A program made the position numbers and the translations under genes. This document shows positions 8,813 through 16,611 of a stretch of DNA of 64,000 bases, one piece after another. The stretch comes from Chryseobacterium sp. (GTDB lineage: Bacteria > Bacteroidota > Bacteroidia > Flavobacteriales > Weeksellaceae), in assembly GCA_018260475.1 (NCBI GenBank), contig JAGLBA010000003.1:111309-175308 (forward strand), written 5' to 3'. The notes beneath the pieces were generated by a model. It was given only the letters and a program-made list of their open reading frames with translations. It was not told the origin of the DNA and searched no databases. Numbering within the stretch: the first letter of the stretch is position 1; each line of letters begins with the position of its first letter.

Positions 8813-8851
8813 TTATTTAAAACTTATAGGCTGCTAAAAATATCAACAAAT

Positions 8852-9865
8852 TTGAAAAACATCTTCGACATACAATCTCAGTCTGATTTTTATGCGGCGT
8901 GCATGGAAATGTTTCGCTATCAGTTTGAAAACATTCCTATATACCACGAGTTTTGCGAACATTTAAAAATCAGTCCAAATGAAATCGATGCGGTTGAAAA
9001 AATCCCTTTTTTGCCTATCGAAATGTTTAAAAAACACATTATTTTAGACAAAAATAGTTCGGCTAAAAATTATTTCCAAAGTTCAGGAACGGGGGATATG
9101 TTGGTGCGTTCCAAACATTATATTGCAGATTTTAATTTGTACGAGGAAAGCATTTACCAAAGTTTTGTTCAATTTATCGGCAATCCGGAAGAATATATTT
9201 TTCTGGGTTTGTTGCCAAACTATTCCGAAAATCCACATTCTTCGCTTATTTACATGGTGGATTTTTTAATGAAAAAATCAGGACGCCCCGAAAATGGATA
9301 TTTTCTTTACAACCATCAGGATTTGCTGGATTTATTTTTAAGATTGCAAGACAAAAAAGTCATTCTTTTTGGGGTATCTTTTGCGCTTTTGGATTTTTTA
9401 GAATTTATAAAATCAAAAGGAATCAAATGTTTGCCCAGCTTTGGGGAAACGGGGGCAATTATTGAAACCGGCGGTATGAAAGGGCGAAAAGAAGAAATGA
9501 CCAAAGACGAACTATTGAATATTCTGCAAACCGGCTTCGGCACGGACCGTATTTTTTCAGAATATTCCATGACTGAATTACTTTCGCAGGCCTATTCTCT
9601 GGGAAAAAATATTTATGATACACCCAATTGGATGCGCATTATGATTCGCAGTACGGAAGATCCGTTTTCCTATGTCGCCACGGGCAGGACGGGTGCCATC
9701 AACATAATCGACCTTGCCAACCGCCACAGTTGCGCTTTTATCGCCACGCAAGATTTAGGAAATTTGCATGATTTCCAGAGCCAAAAAAGTATTCATAAGC
9801 CGTTTTCCGTAGCGGGGCGAATAGATCATTCCGACCTACGCGGGTGCAGCCTGCTGGTAGTTTAG
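8852..9865 (+). CDS. LuxE-like acyl-protein synthetase / acyl transferase, TTG start
   Basis: The 337-residue protein resembles the LuxE acyl-protein synthetase family, which activates fatty acids with ATP. Visible features are the SSGTG loop (coded near 9080; like the Ser/Thr/Gly-rich AMP loop of adenylate-forming enzymes), FSEYSMTELLSQAY (coded near 9557) and GRTGAINIIDLANR. No ATG fits the expected N-terminus; the first in-frame candidate is TTG at 8852 (MKNIFDIQSQSDFY), while the next Met at residue 18 would cut into the conserved start. In this group such genes often sit near glycolipid or polysaccharide genes; here a family 2 glycosyltransferase follows nrnA. The exact substrate is unknown. 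Confidence 0.75.
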   Translation: MKNIFDIQSQSDFYAACMEMFRYQFENIPIYHEFCEHLKISPNEIDAVEKIPFLPIEMFKKHIILDKNSSAKNYFQSSGTGDMLVRSKHYIADFNLYEESIYQSFVQFIGNPEEYIFLGLLPNYSENPHSSLIYMVDFLMKKSGRPENGYFLYNHQDLLDLFLRLQDKKVILFGVSFALLDFLEFIKSKGIKCLPSFGETGAIIETGGMKGRKEEMTKDELLNILQTGFGTDRIFSEYSMTELLSQAYSLGKNIYDTPNWMRIMIRSTEDPFSYVATGRTGAINIIDLANRHSCAFIATQDLGNLHDFQSQKSIHKPFSVAGRIDHSDLRGCSLLVV

Positions 9866-9892
9866 CGAATTCCTGAGCATGGCGAAAAAGGT

Positions 9893-9900
9893 TATCTTTG
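9893..9900 (+). promoter_or_regulatory. -7 box TATCTTTG of the nrnA promoter
   Basis: Exact TAnnTTTG match 15 bases before ATG 9916. The nominal upstream TTG start at 9898 lies inside the box, so it cannot be translated from this promoter; this supports the ATG at 9916. Confidence 0.6.
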
Positions 9901-9915
9901 CAAAAATTTAAATTT

Positions 9916-10923
9916 ATGTTCAGTCCTACAGATGTTTCTCAGATTAAAAACTTACTGACTCCGGATAAAAAAATCGTGATCGTTACCCACTACAACCCCG
10001 ATGGCGACGCCATTGGTTCTACTTTGGGGCTAAAGTTTTTTCTTAATGCAAAAGGATTGGAGCCAGAAGTTATCGTCCCGAATGATTTCCCGAAATTTTT
10101 GAAATGGATGCCGGAATCCAAAAAGATAACTATCGCGGAGTACAAACGACAAAAGGCAGGCGAAGCGATTTACAATGCCGATATTATTTTTATTCTAGAT
10201 TTTAATGCCTCACACCGCGCCGGAAACTTGGTAGGCCCTTGGATCGAAAAAGCCAAAGGCATAAAAATCCTTATCGATCACCATCAAATGCCGGAAGCTT
10301 TTGATTTTGTGTATTCCGATACCACCATACCAGCGACTTCGCAAATGGTCTATCACTTCATACAGGCGCTTGGCGAGACAGACTTGGTTAATCAGAATAT
10401 TGCGGAATGCCTCTACACGGGTATTATGACGGATACCGGCGGCTTCCGTTTCCGTTCTACATCGGCGGACACTCACCGCATTGTAGCGAATTTGATCGAA
10501 AAAGGTGCCGATCCTGCAACTATCACTTCCAACACTTGGGATACGAATACCGTGCAGAGATTGAAATTATTAGGTTTGATTTTAAGCCGAATCGAACTCA
10601 CGAAAGATGGAAAAGTAGCCATTCTATGGTTGAAACGCGAGGAACTTCAACAATTTGGTTTCCAAAAAGGAGACACCGAGGCATTTGTAAATTACGGATT
10701 AAGTATTTTGGGTACACAGATGTCGGCTTTTTTCATGGAGGATATGTACGAGGATTTCATTAAAATTTCTTTTAGGTCTAAAAACCAGGTTGATGTGAAT
10801 CAGTTTTCACGAAATTTCTTTAATGGTGGTGGCCATATCAATGCTGCTGGTGGGAAATCCATGAAGAGTTTGGAAGAAACGATTGAAGAGTTTAAAGAAA
10901 AAATAGAAGCAGAGAATTTTTAA
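9916..10923 (+). CDS. nrnA: DHH-family phosphoesterase, NrnA-like oligoribonuclease / pAp phosphatase
   Basis: The 335-residue protein has the DHH and DHHA1 domains of NrnA: NPDGDAIGS (first metal site), LDFNASHR, the diagnostic LIDHHQMP, a DTGGFRF segment and a C-terminal GGGHINAAGG substrate-binding motif. NrnA degrades 2-5-nt RNA fragments and removes the 3'-phosphate from pAp in the cytoplasm. ATG 9916 is preferred over the upstream TTG because of the promoter box. It is followed by a glycosyltransferase 14 bases later, likely in the same transcript. Confidence 0.9.
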   Translation: MFSPTDVSQIKNLLTPDKKIVIVTHYNPDGDAIGSTLGLKFFLNAKGLEPEVIVPNDFPKFLKWMPESKKITIAEYKRQKAGEAIYNADIIFILDFNASHRAGNLVGPWIEKAKGIKILIDHHQMPEAFDFVYSDTTIPATSQMVYHFIQALGETDLVNQNIAECLYTGIMTDTGGFRFRSTSADTHRIVANLIEKGADPATITSNTWDTNTVQRLKLLGLILSRIELTKDGKVAILWLKREELQQFGFQKGDTEAFVNYGLSILGTQMSAFFMEDMYEDFIKISFRSKNQVDVNQFSRNFFNGGGHINAAGGKSMKSLEETIEEFKEKIEAENF

Positions 10924-10937
10924 TTTAAAACCATCAT

Positions 10938-11690
10938 ATGCCTGAAGTTTCCATTATAACGCCGGTTTATAATTCTGCAAAATTTTTAGAGGAAACCTAT
11001 CAATCTGTTATAAATCAAACTTTTACCGACTGGCAGTGGCTCATTACGGACGATTGTTCCATAGATAATTCTGTGGAAATCATCAAGAAATGGAATGATC
11101 CGAGAATCATTTTAATTCAGGCTGAAAAGAACGGCGGTGCTGGACATGCACGGAATTTATCGTTGGAAAAAGCAGCAGGCAGATTCATTACTTTTTTGGA
11201 TGCAGACGATCTCTGGGATCCGAATTTTTTGGAGGAGATGGTAGGTTTTATGAAGCGGGAAAGTGCGGAGTTAGCCTACTCCAACTATGCTCGTTGCGAT
11301 GAAAATATGGTGCCGCAGATTGAAGATTTCAAGGCGGACAAAGTTGTGACATTTGATAATTTACTGAAAACTTGCCGATTGTCTTTATTAAGTTCAATGT
11401 ACGATTCTCACCGTGTTGGGAAGGAATTTTTTCCTGTTGGAAGCAAGCGCGAAGACCATGTGATGTGGTTGAATTTGCTAAAAAAAATTCCGGAAGGTAA
11501 GCCGCTACCAAAAACTTTGGCGAAATACCGTATGCACGCATCCAGCGTTTCTCGGAAGAAAACGAACATCATGAAAGACCAATACCTTGTTTATAGAGAT
11601 TTTATGAATTTTTCCACGCTGAAATCCATGTACTACACCGCTAATTGGGCCATTAATGGTTTCAAAAAATACTCGAAGTTTTTTAATTAA
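10938..11690 (+). CDS. Family 2 glycosyltransferase
   Basis: A 250-residue GT-A-fold enzyme: IITPVYNSAKFLEE at the N-terminus, TDDCSID (nucleotide binding), NGGAGHARN, the metal-binding DADD at about residues 90-93, and KREDHVMWL, matching the ED base motif of inverting GT2 enzymes. It would add a sugar from a nucleotide donor to a surface glycan or lipid carrier; the acceptor cannot be told. It lies 14 bases after nrnA and 12 before the next unknown gene, so the three probably form one operon. Confidence 0.88.
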   Translation: MPEVSIITPVYNSAKFLEETYQSVINQTFTDWQWLITDDCSIDNSVEIIKKWNDPRIILIQAEKNGGAGHARNLSLEKAAGRFITFLDADDLWDPNFLEEMVGFMKRESAELAYSNYARCDENMVPQIEDFKADKVVTFDNLLKTCRLSLLSSMYDSHRVGKEFFPVGSKREDHVMWLNLLKKIPEGKPLPKTLAKYRMHASSVSRKKTNIMKDQYLVYRDFMNFSTLKSMYYTANWAINGFKKYSKFFN

Positions 11691-11702
11691 AAATCTCTAT
11701 AA

Positions 11703-12332
11703 ATGACATTCAGCATCGAGTTTAAAGAAGCGATTGCCAACCTGCCACCGAAGGAAAAGGACAAACTCATCCTGCGGCTGCTGAAAAAGGATATTCCGCT
11801 GGCCAACCGCCTGGCATTTGAATTGGTAAGCGAGGATACGGCCGACGAACGGCGCGATAGGTTGGAAGAAAGCATAAAATCCAGGATCGAGTGGATTTCT
11901 AAACACTCCAGTAATGGAAATTATCTAGTGATAGAATTGCGCGAAATAAGTGGCAATATCAATGAACTGATTTTTGTAACCAAGGACAAATTCGGGGAAG
12001 TATGGCTGAATTTGGTGATGATTAATGAAATTCTAGAGAAAAATACCCAAAATCTTAAAAATAAATCGCCTAACAATACATACAAACTTTATATTTACAT
12101 CATCGCGCGCATCTACAAAATCATGGGCTTAACCTTGAAACTTGATGAAGACCTTTGGCTGGAACTTCGCGAACCTTTTGAGAAATTGGCAAATTTGCTG
12201 ACCAGCGATCCTTATTTGGCAAAACTTTGCATCAATAACGGACTGGATTTCAATTGGCTCGCCAATTTTAATTTTCCGGAAAACATTGATCAAAGAGCTA
12301 AAGATCTGCGGTCGAAAGGATTCTTAAGGTAA
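11703..12332 (+). CDS. Conserved hypothetical protein (209 aa)
   Basis: No family recognised. The protein is soluble-looking, mostly helical and charged, with no signal peptide or membrane segment. It opens with FKEAIANLPPKEKDKLILRL, has a Leu/Ile-rich centre (VMINEILEKN), and ends in a basic segment. Normal codon use and its tight position 12 bases after the glycosyltransferase argue that it is real. Confidence 0.7.
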   Translation: MTFSIEFKEAIANLPPKEKDKLILRLLKKDIPLANRLAFELVSEDTADERRDRLEESIKSRIEWISKHSSNGNYLVIELREISGNINELIFVTKDKFGEVWLNLVMINEILEKNTQNLKNKSPNNTYKLYIYIIARIYKIMGLTLKLDEDLWLELREPFEKLANLLTSDPYLAKLCINNGLDFNWLANFNFPENIDQRAKDLRSKGFLR

Positions 12333-12339
12333 ATCATTC

Positions 12340-12367
12340 TAAAACAAAGGCACGAAAATTTGTTTTA
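12340..12367. terminator. Possible weak bidirectional terminator
   Basis: Perfect 9-bp AT-rich inverted repeat TAAAACAAA / TTTGTTTTA with a 10-base loop, placed between two convergent genes (stops at 12332 and 12404). Low GC content makes it a weak hairpin. Confidence 0.4.
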
Positions 12368-12403
12368 TGTAAGACACATATCGTAGGGTCGTAATCAACT
12401 GTA

Positions 12404-13630
12404 TTAATTATTATGAAATTCTTGCGTACGAGTATTTAAGTTATCCGAAAGAATTTTTCGCAACACGATTTCCGTTGCAATAGGCTGGTTTTGAACAAAG
12501 TTTCGTGCATTTTCGGTCATTTCTGGCAGAAGATCAACATTTGTGAGTAAACCCAAAATATAAGGTGCTGCGAAAAATTCATCCTCAAAAGATTTCCCGC
12601 CATGTGCGGCGATTAGGGCATCTGCTTCCGGATTTTTATGGTAATGATTCCCGAAAATGACGGGCATCCCGAAAGTAGCGGCCTCCAAAATATTGTGTAA
12701 CCCTTTCCCATGAAAACCTCCCCCAACAACGGCAATATCAGCGTAGGAATAGATTTTTGAAAGCAAACCGATACAGTCTATGATGAGGATATTGGAGTTT
12801 TGGATTTTGAAGTCTAAATGTTGCAATTCAGAATACAAAACCGCATTCGGGAAAATCGCTTTCAAATGTGAAATGCGCTTTAAGTCATGCGGAGCGATGA
12901 TGATTTTTGTTTTTGGAGATTTTCGTGCCACCATCTCGGCGATGCGTTCCTCGGCTTCCCACGAACTACCGAAGACAATCAGTTTTTTATTTTCTTTAAA
13001 ATCTTCAATAAAATCCACAGAATTATCGCGCTCACGGATTTTCTTCACCCTATCAAACCGCGTATCTCCCGAAGTGGAGGAACTTTCTAGCCCAATACTT
13101 TTTGCTAAAGCCGAAGATTGTATGGTTTGATGGAAAAACCAGTCAACATTTTTCGCCAATTCATTCACAAACCATTTTCCGTATGGTTTAAAATAAATCT
13201 GAGTTTCATAAAAAAGTGCGGATACCACATAGGTCTTGGCGCATTGAGCTTTCAATCCGCGCAGTAGGTTGTACCAAAAATCGTATTTTACGGTAATAAA
13301 AATATCTGTTCGAAAATGAGAAGTAAATTCGTTGATAAATTTAGGCAAATCAAACGGGAGATAGCAAACTACATCTGCAATGGTCGTCTTTTTGACTACA
13401 TTTTCATAACCAGATGGCGAGAAAAAAGTAACCAAAATTTTATGTTCAGGAAACTTTATTTTGAGTTGTTCCAACACGGGCAAACCCTGTTCGTACTCGC
13501 CCAAACTTGCGGCGTGCATCCAAATTACTTTGTCTTCTTGCGAAATTTTTGCCTTCACACGCTCGCAACTCTGCCTGCGACCCGCCAAACCGCGTTTCAG
13601 TTTGTAACTAAAAAGCGACCCAACTTTCAT
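12404..13630 (-). CDS. waaA: 3-deoxy-D-manno-octulosonic acid (Kdo) transferase
   Basis: The protein transfers Kdo from CMP-Kdo to lipid A at the inner membrane. Recognisable parts are the N-terminal WMHAASLGEYEQGLP (family S-x-GE motif), TFFSPSGYE, IIIAPHDLKR and the C-terminal donor-site block VVGGGFHGKGLHNILEAA with FGNHYHKNPEA. From ATG 13630 it is 408 residues and lacks the hydrophobic N-terminal anchor typical of WaaA. The same frame stays open to 13687 and encodes INILYNISISILIFLM before this Met, the usual anchor, but with ATA (13675-13673) where an ATG would be expected. The true start is therefore probably upstream and non-standard. Last of four - strand genes. Confidence 0.88.
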   Translation of the reverse strand: MKVGSLFSYKLKRGLAGRRQSCERVKAKISQEDKVIWMHAASLGEYEQGLPVLEQLKIKFPEHKILVTFFSPSGYENVVKKTTIADVVCYLPFDLPKFINEFTSHFRTDIFITVKYDFWYNLLRGLKAQCAKTYVVSALFYETQIYFKPYGKWFVNELAKNVDWFFHQTIQSSALAKSIGLESSSTSGDTRFDRVKKIRERDNSVDFIEDFKENKKLIVFGSSWEAEERIAEMVARKSPKTKIIIAPHDLKRISHLKAIFPNAVLYSELQHLDFKIQNSNILIIDCIGLLSKIYSYADIAVVGGGFHGKGLHNILEAATFGMPVIFGNHYHKNPEADALIAAHGGKSFEDEFFAAPYILGLLTNVDLLPEMTENARNFVQNQPIATEIVLRKILSDNLNTRTQEFHNN

Positions 13631-13694
13631 TAGGAAAATCAGTATGGAAATGGATATGTTGTATAAGATGTTTATTTGATGAAGGGTTTATTTA

Positions 13695-14162
13695 TTAATT
13701 CGTGTTCTTAGAATTAGTCAGTCTTTTAGCAAAAACTAAGAATGAGATGATAAAAACAAACATTAAGCCAATAATAATCGTGGTCCTTGGCCCTAATTCA
13801 GTTTTTACACCCATTGCTACTTTGGAAGAATCGTAAGTGAGAATTGAAAACAAGAGCATACAGAAAAACAATATTCCTTGGCAAAATATTTCCGTGAGGT
13901 TTGGGCTTCTCCTTAATGAATCAGGGACATTTAATAATGGAGAATTAGAATTTCTACTAACATAATTTAAAATTATGAAAATTAATGTTGATATGATGCA
14001 CAAACCCCAATTTAAATTTTTGTTTCCGAACCCATCAGGCACTCCATTTAACCCAAAATGAATTGGTATAATGTCGGGCAATTCAGTATGTACATAACCC
14101 GTATAACCCCAGATGAACAGGAGCAAAACTATATTGATTGTTAATAGGATTTTAGTTAACAT
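13695..14162 (-). CDS. DUF1648-type integral membrane protein
   Basis: A 155-residue protein with four predicted membrane helices (about residues 4-22, 48-66, 90-108, 125-145). The loop LPDIIPIHFGLNGVPDGFGNK fits the DUF1648 pattern (P-x-x-I-P-x-H-F...G-x-x-D), also found in SdpI-like proteins. Function unknown. The ATG at 14162 lies 2 bases after the stop of the NlpC gene, implying translational coupling. It is AT-richer than its neighbours. Confidence 0.78.
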   Translation of the reverse strand: MLTKILLTINIVLLLFIWGYTGYVHTELPDIIPIHFGLNGVPDGFGNKNLNWGLCIISTLIFIILNYVSRNSNSPLLNVPDSLRRSPNLTEIFCQGILFFCMLLFSILTYDSSKVAMGVKTELGPRTTIIIGLMFVFIISFLVFAKRLTNSKNTN

Positions 14163-14164
14163 TT

Positions 14165-14884
14165 CTATTTAATAATTCTTCTCACAAAACGCAGTTTATG
14201 CGTATGTGTATTCAGATCTTTGTTGAAAATCCCGGAGGAATCAATCATATCAATCCTTACTTTGCTCGCAGCGTGAATTACTTTTTGGTTAGAAAGCATG
14301 ATTCCCACATGGGTAATACGGCCTTCTGCATTCTCGAAAAATGCCAGATCTCCTGGTTCGCTCTCTTCCACAAAACTTAGTGCTTCGCCGACTTCTGCCT
14401 GCTGATAGGTATCGCGAGGCAAAGCTATACCGTGGATTTTAAAGATGACCTGTACAAAACCCGAACAATCTATACCGAAAAAACTACGGCCACCCCATAG
14501 ATAAGGCGTGTTCAGAAATTCTTTCGCAGCGATCGTTATACTCTCGCGAAGATCATGGCTACGGCGAGATGCCACGGTAGGAAATTCTACTTCGGAGCCC
14601 ATTGATAGGAGCGTTTTGCCATCTTTGGTCATTACAGAAGTAAAATCTTCGGTAATCAGCGTGGTTTTTCTGGAGGCTAAAAATTCTGCAGTCACAGGTT
14701 GCAATTGTTTCGTGTCAATCCACCCCTCGTAGCCGTCGTAGTGCATTTTTATGCGCGTCCATAGTTTTTCCGTTTCCAGAATATCGGCGCTTTCGCCGTA
14801 GAGCATTTGCGTTACGATTTCGGCTTTGTCGGTCGCTTCCGCGCGCACGGGGGCCACGCTTACGATGCAGATTGCTTTTTCCAT
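14165..14884 (-). CDS. NlpC/P60 (C40) peptidoglycan endopeptidase with SH3 domains
   Basis: The 239-residue protein has N-terminal bacterial SH3-like modules (about residues 5-110) and a C-terminal NlpC/P60 domain. The catalytic Cys is in FGIDCSGFVQ and the catalytic His in THVGIML, with a following IHAASK. The arrangement is that of YkfC-type gamma-D-glutamyl-diamino-acid endopeptidases that cut peptidoglycan stem peptides. No signal peptide is seen (MEKAICIVSVAPVRAE), so it may act on recycled peptides in the cytoplasm. Two bases separate it from each neighbour on the same strand. Confidence 0.87.
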   Translation of the reverse strand: MEKAICIVSVAPVRAEATDKAEIVTQMLYGESADILETEKLWTRIKMHYDGYEGWIDTKQLQPVTAEFLASRKTTLITEDFTSVMTKDGKTLLSMGSEVEFPTVASRRSHDLRESITIAAKEFLNTPYLWGGRSFFGIDCSGFVQVIFKIHGIALPRDTYQQAEVGEALSFVEESEPGDLAFFENAEGRITHVGIMLSNQKVIHAASKVRIDMIDSSGIFNKDLNTHTHKLRFVRRIIK

Positions 14885-14886
14885 AA

Positions 14887-15534
14887 TTAAATTTTTCTGA
14901 GCAGGTTCACCCCGTCCCGCAAAGGTAAAATAAGATTTTCAAAATCAGAATCTGCTGCCACTAAATCGTTTAGTTCCTTTATTTTTTGGGTAGAAAGTGC
15001 TTTTGGGTTTTCATCTAAAACTTTGCCGTACCAAAGCACATTATCAAACATCACCACGGAACCGGAGCGCAATTTCGGTTTGATTAAATTGAAATATTCC
15101 ACATAATTTTCTTTATCGGCATCTATGAAAACAAGGTCGAAAGCTTCGTTGGCTTCTTTTAAAAACGCTTTTGCATCCTGTAAACGGAATTCGATTTGGT
15201 TTGAAAATTCGCTCTCCTCAAAATACTTTTTCGGCAAATAGGACAAATCTTCGTTGATGTCCAGCGTAATCAGTTTCCCGTTTTCCGCTAAACCTTCCGC
15301 CAAGCAGAGCGTGGCATAGCCGGTGAATGTACCGATTTCAAGAATGTTTTTGGGTCTTATCATTTTAGAAATAATGCTCAGTAACCGCCCTTGTAGGTAG
15401 CCGGAAATCATGTGTGGCTGCGTGGTTTTTTGGAAGGTCTCGCGCCGCAGTCGTTTTAAAATTTCGGGTTCAGCAGAGGCGTTATCTTCCAAGTAGCGGT
15501 CCATTTCGGGGCATTGTTCTTCGAAAAAACTCAT
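14887..15534 (-). CDS. SAM-dependent O-methyltransferase (CCoAMT-like family)
   Basis: A class I methyltransferase with motif I EIGTFTGYATLCLAEGL, an acidic LDINEDL, VFIDADKENY (metal site) and MFDNVLWYGKV, the hallmark set of the caffeoyl-CoA-type O-methyltransferase family. The substrate is unknown. I chose ATG 15534 (MSFFEEQCPEMDRYLE), the usual start in relatives; an in-frame ATG at 15564 adds ten residues. It is the first gene of a tightly packed - strand group and is divergent from tilS. Confidence 0.85.
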   Translation of the reverse strand: MSFFEEQCPEMDRYLEDNASAEPEILKRLRRETFQKTTQPHMISGYLQGRLLSIISKMIRPKNILEIGTFTGYATLCLAEGLAENGKLITLDINEDLSYLPKKYFEESEFSNQIEFRLQDAKAFLKEANEAFDLVFIDADKENYVEYFNLIKPKLRSGSVVMFDNVLWYGKVLDENPKALSTQKIKELNDLVAADSDFENLILPLRDGVNLLRKI

Positions 15535-15584
15535 TGATGTGGGGTTATTTTTTGTCAGTTTCAAATTTAAGGATTTGAAATCAA

Positions 15585-15592
15585 TATCTTTG
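15585..15592 (+). promoter_or_regulatory. -7 box TATCTTTG of tilS (leaderless arrangement)
   Basis: Exact -7 consensus ending 4 bases before ATG 15597, the same geometry as at queD. Confidence 0.65.
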
Positions 15593-15596
15593 TGCT

Positions 15597-16529
15597 ATGC
15601 TGAATTTTATATCCTTTTTAAGCGAAATTTCCCGAATCTCTCCTGGTAGTAGTTCCGAAAAATATCTTTTGGCTGTATCGGGTGGGGCGGATTCTATGGT
15701 TTTGGCGACACTATTTTTTCAATCAAAATTAAAGTTTGAGGTCGCACACATCAATTACAAGCTTCGTGGTGATGATTCAGACAAGGATCAAAAAGTAGTA
15801 GAAGATTTTTGTGTTAAAAACCAAATTCCGTTTCATCTATATATAGTTTCGGATAAGGACAATAAACCCGATGGGTCCATCCAGTTATGGGCGAGAAATC
15901 TTCGTTACGCATTCTTTTTCAATGTTTTAAAGGAAAGAAACTTAGCGAAAATCGTTACAGCGCACCATTTGAACGATCAATTGGAAACCTTTTTCATTAA
16001 CCTATCGCGAGGCAGTGGCATCAAAGGTCTGTGCGGAATTCCAAGTAACGAAAATCAAATTTTGCGTCCACTTTTGAATTTTAGCAAAGAAGACATTTAT
16101 CACTTTGCCGAACAACATACTAGCGCATACCGCGAAGATCTTTCAAACCAAAAAAACGACTATCTGAGGAACAAAATCCGCAATGAGGTCATCCCCAAAA
16201 TCAACGAAGAAATTCCCAATTTTTTATTAGGTTTTAATGATTCCGTGAATTATTTGAAGGAAACAAACGCCTTTGTTCAGCGCGAAATCGATCGTGCTTT
16301 TTCTGAGGTTAATAGTAAATCCAGCAAAACAGATTTTGAGATGGATAAACAGAAATTTTTGTCATTGGATTCATTTTTAATTTCAGAAATTTTGTTGAAA
16401 CTTGGCTTCCGTGGTGATGAAATTAGCAAAATCATTTCAGCCGAAAACGGGAAGATGTTTAGGAGTAAAACACATGAAATTTTTATTCAAAAAAATGTAA
16501 TAGTGTGTAAATATAGGCATTCGCAATAG
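15597..16529 (+). CDS. tilS: tRNA(Ile)-lysidine synthase, short form
   Basis: TilS modifies C34 of tRNA-Ile(CAU) to lysidine, an essential decoding change. The PP-loop SGGADSMVL (about residue 29), HHLNDQLET and NLSRGSGIKGL are all visible. The protein is only 310 residues; many TilS proteins have about 430 because of a C-terminal substrate-binding domain. Here the frame ends after FRSKTHEIFIQKNVIV, where that domain would normally begin. A similarly short TilS is known from Aquifex, so it can still be functional. No remnant of the missing domain is seen before dsbD. Confidence 0.9.
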   Translation: MLNFISFLSEISRISPGSSSEKYLLAVSGGADSMVLATLFFQSKLKFEVAHINYKLRGDDSDKDQKVVEDFCVKNQIPFHLYIVSDKDNKPDGSIQLWARNLRYAFFFNVLKERNLAKIVTAHHLNDQLETFFINLSRGSGIKGLCGIPSNENQILRPLLNFSKEDIYHFAEQHTSAYREDLSNQKNDYLRNKIRNEVIPKINEEIPNFLLGFNDSVNYLKETNAFVQREIDRAFSEVNSKSSKTDFEMDKQKFLSLDSFLISEILLKLGFRGDEISKIISAENGKMFRSKTHEIFIQKNVIVCKYRHSQ

Positions 16530-16580
16530 CCTTTTTCTCTTTATCGCTCAAACATCGGGTTCATTCTAAAAGATAATCCT

Positions 16581-16588
16581 TATTTTTG
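16581..16588 (+). promoter_or_regulatory. -7 box TATTTTTG of the dsbD promoter
   Basis: Exact TAnnTTTG match, 23 bases before ATG 16612. Confidence 0.5.
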
Positions 16589-16611
16589 ACATTCAATAAT
16601 TATTTAAAACA

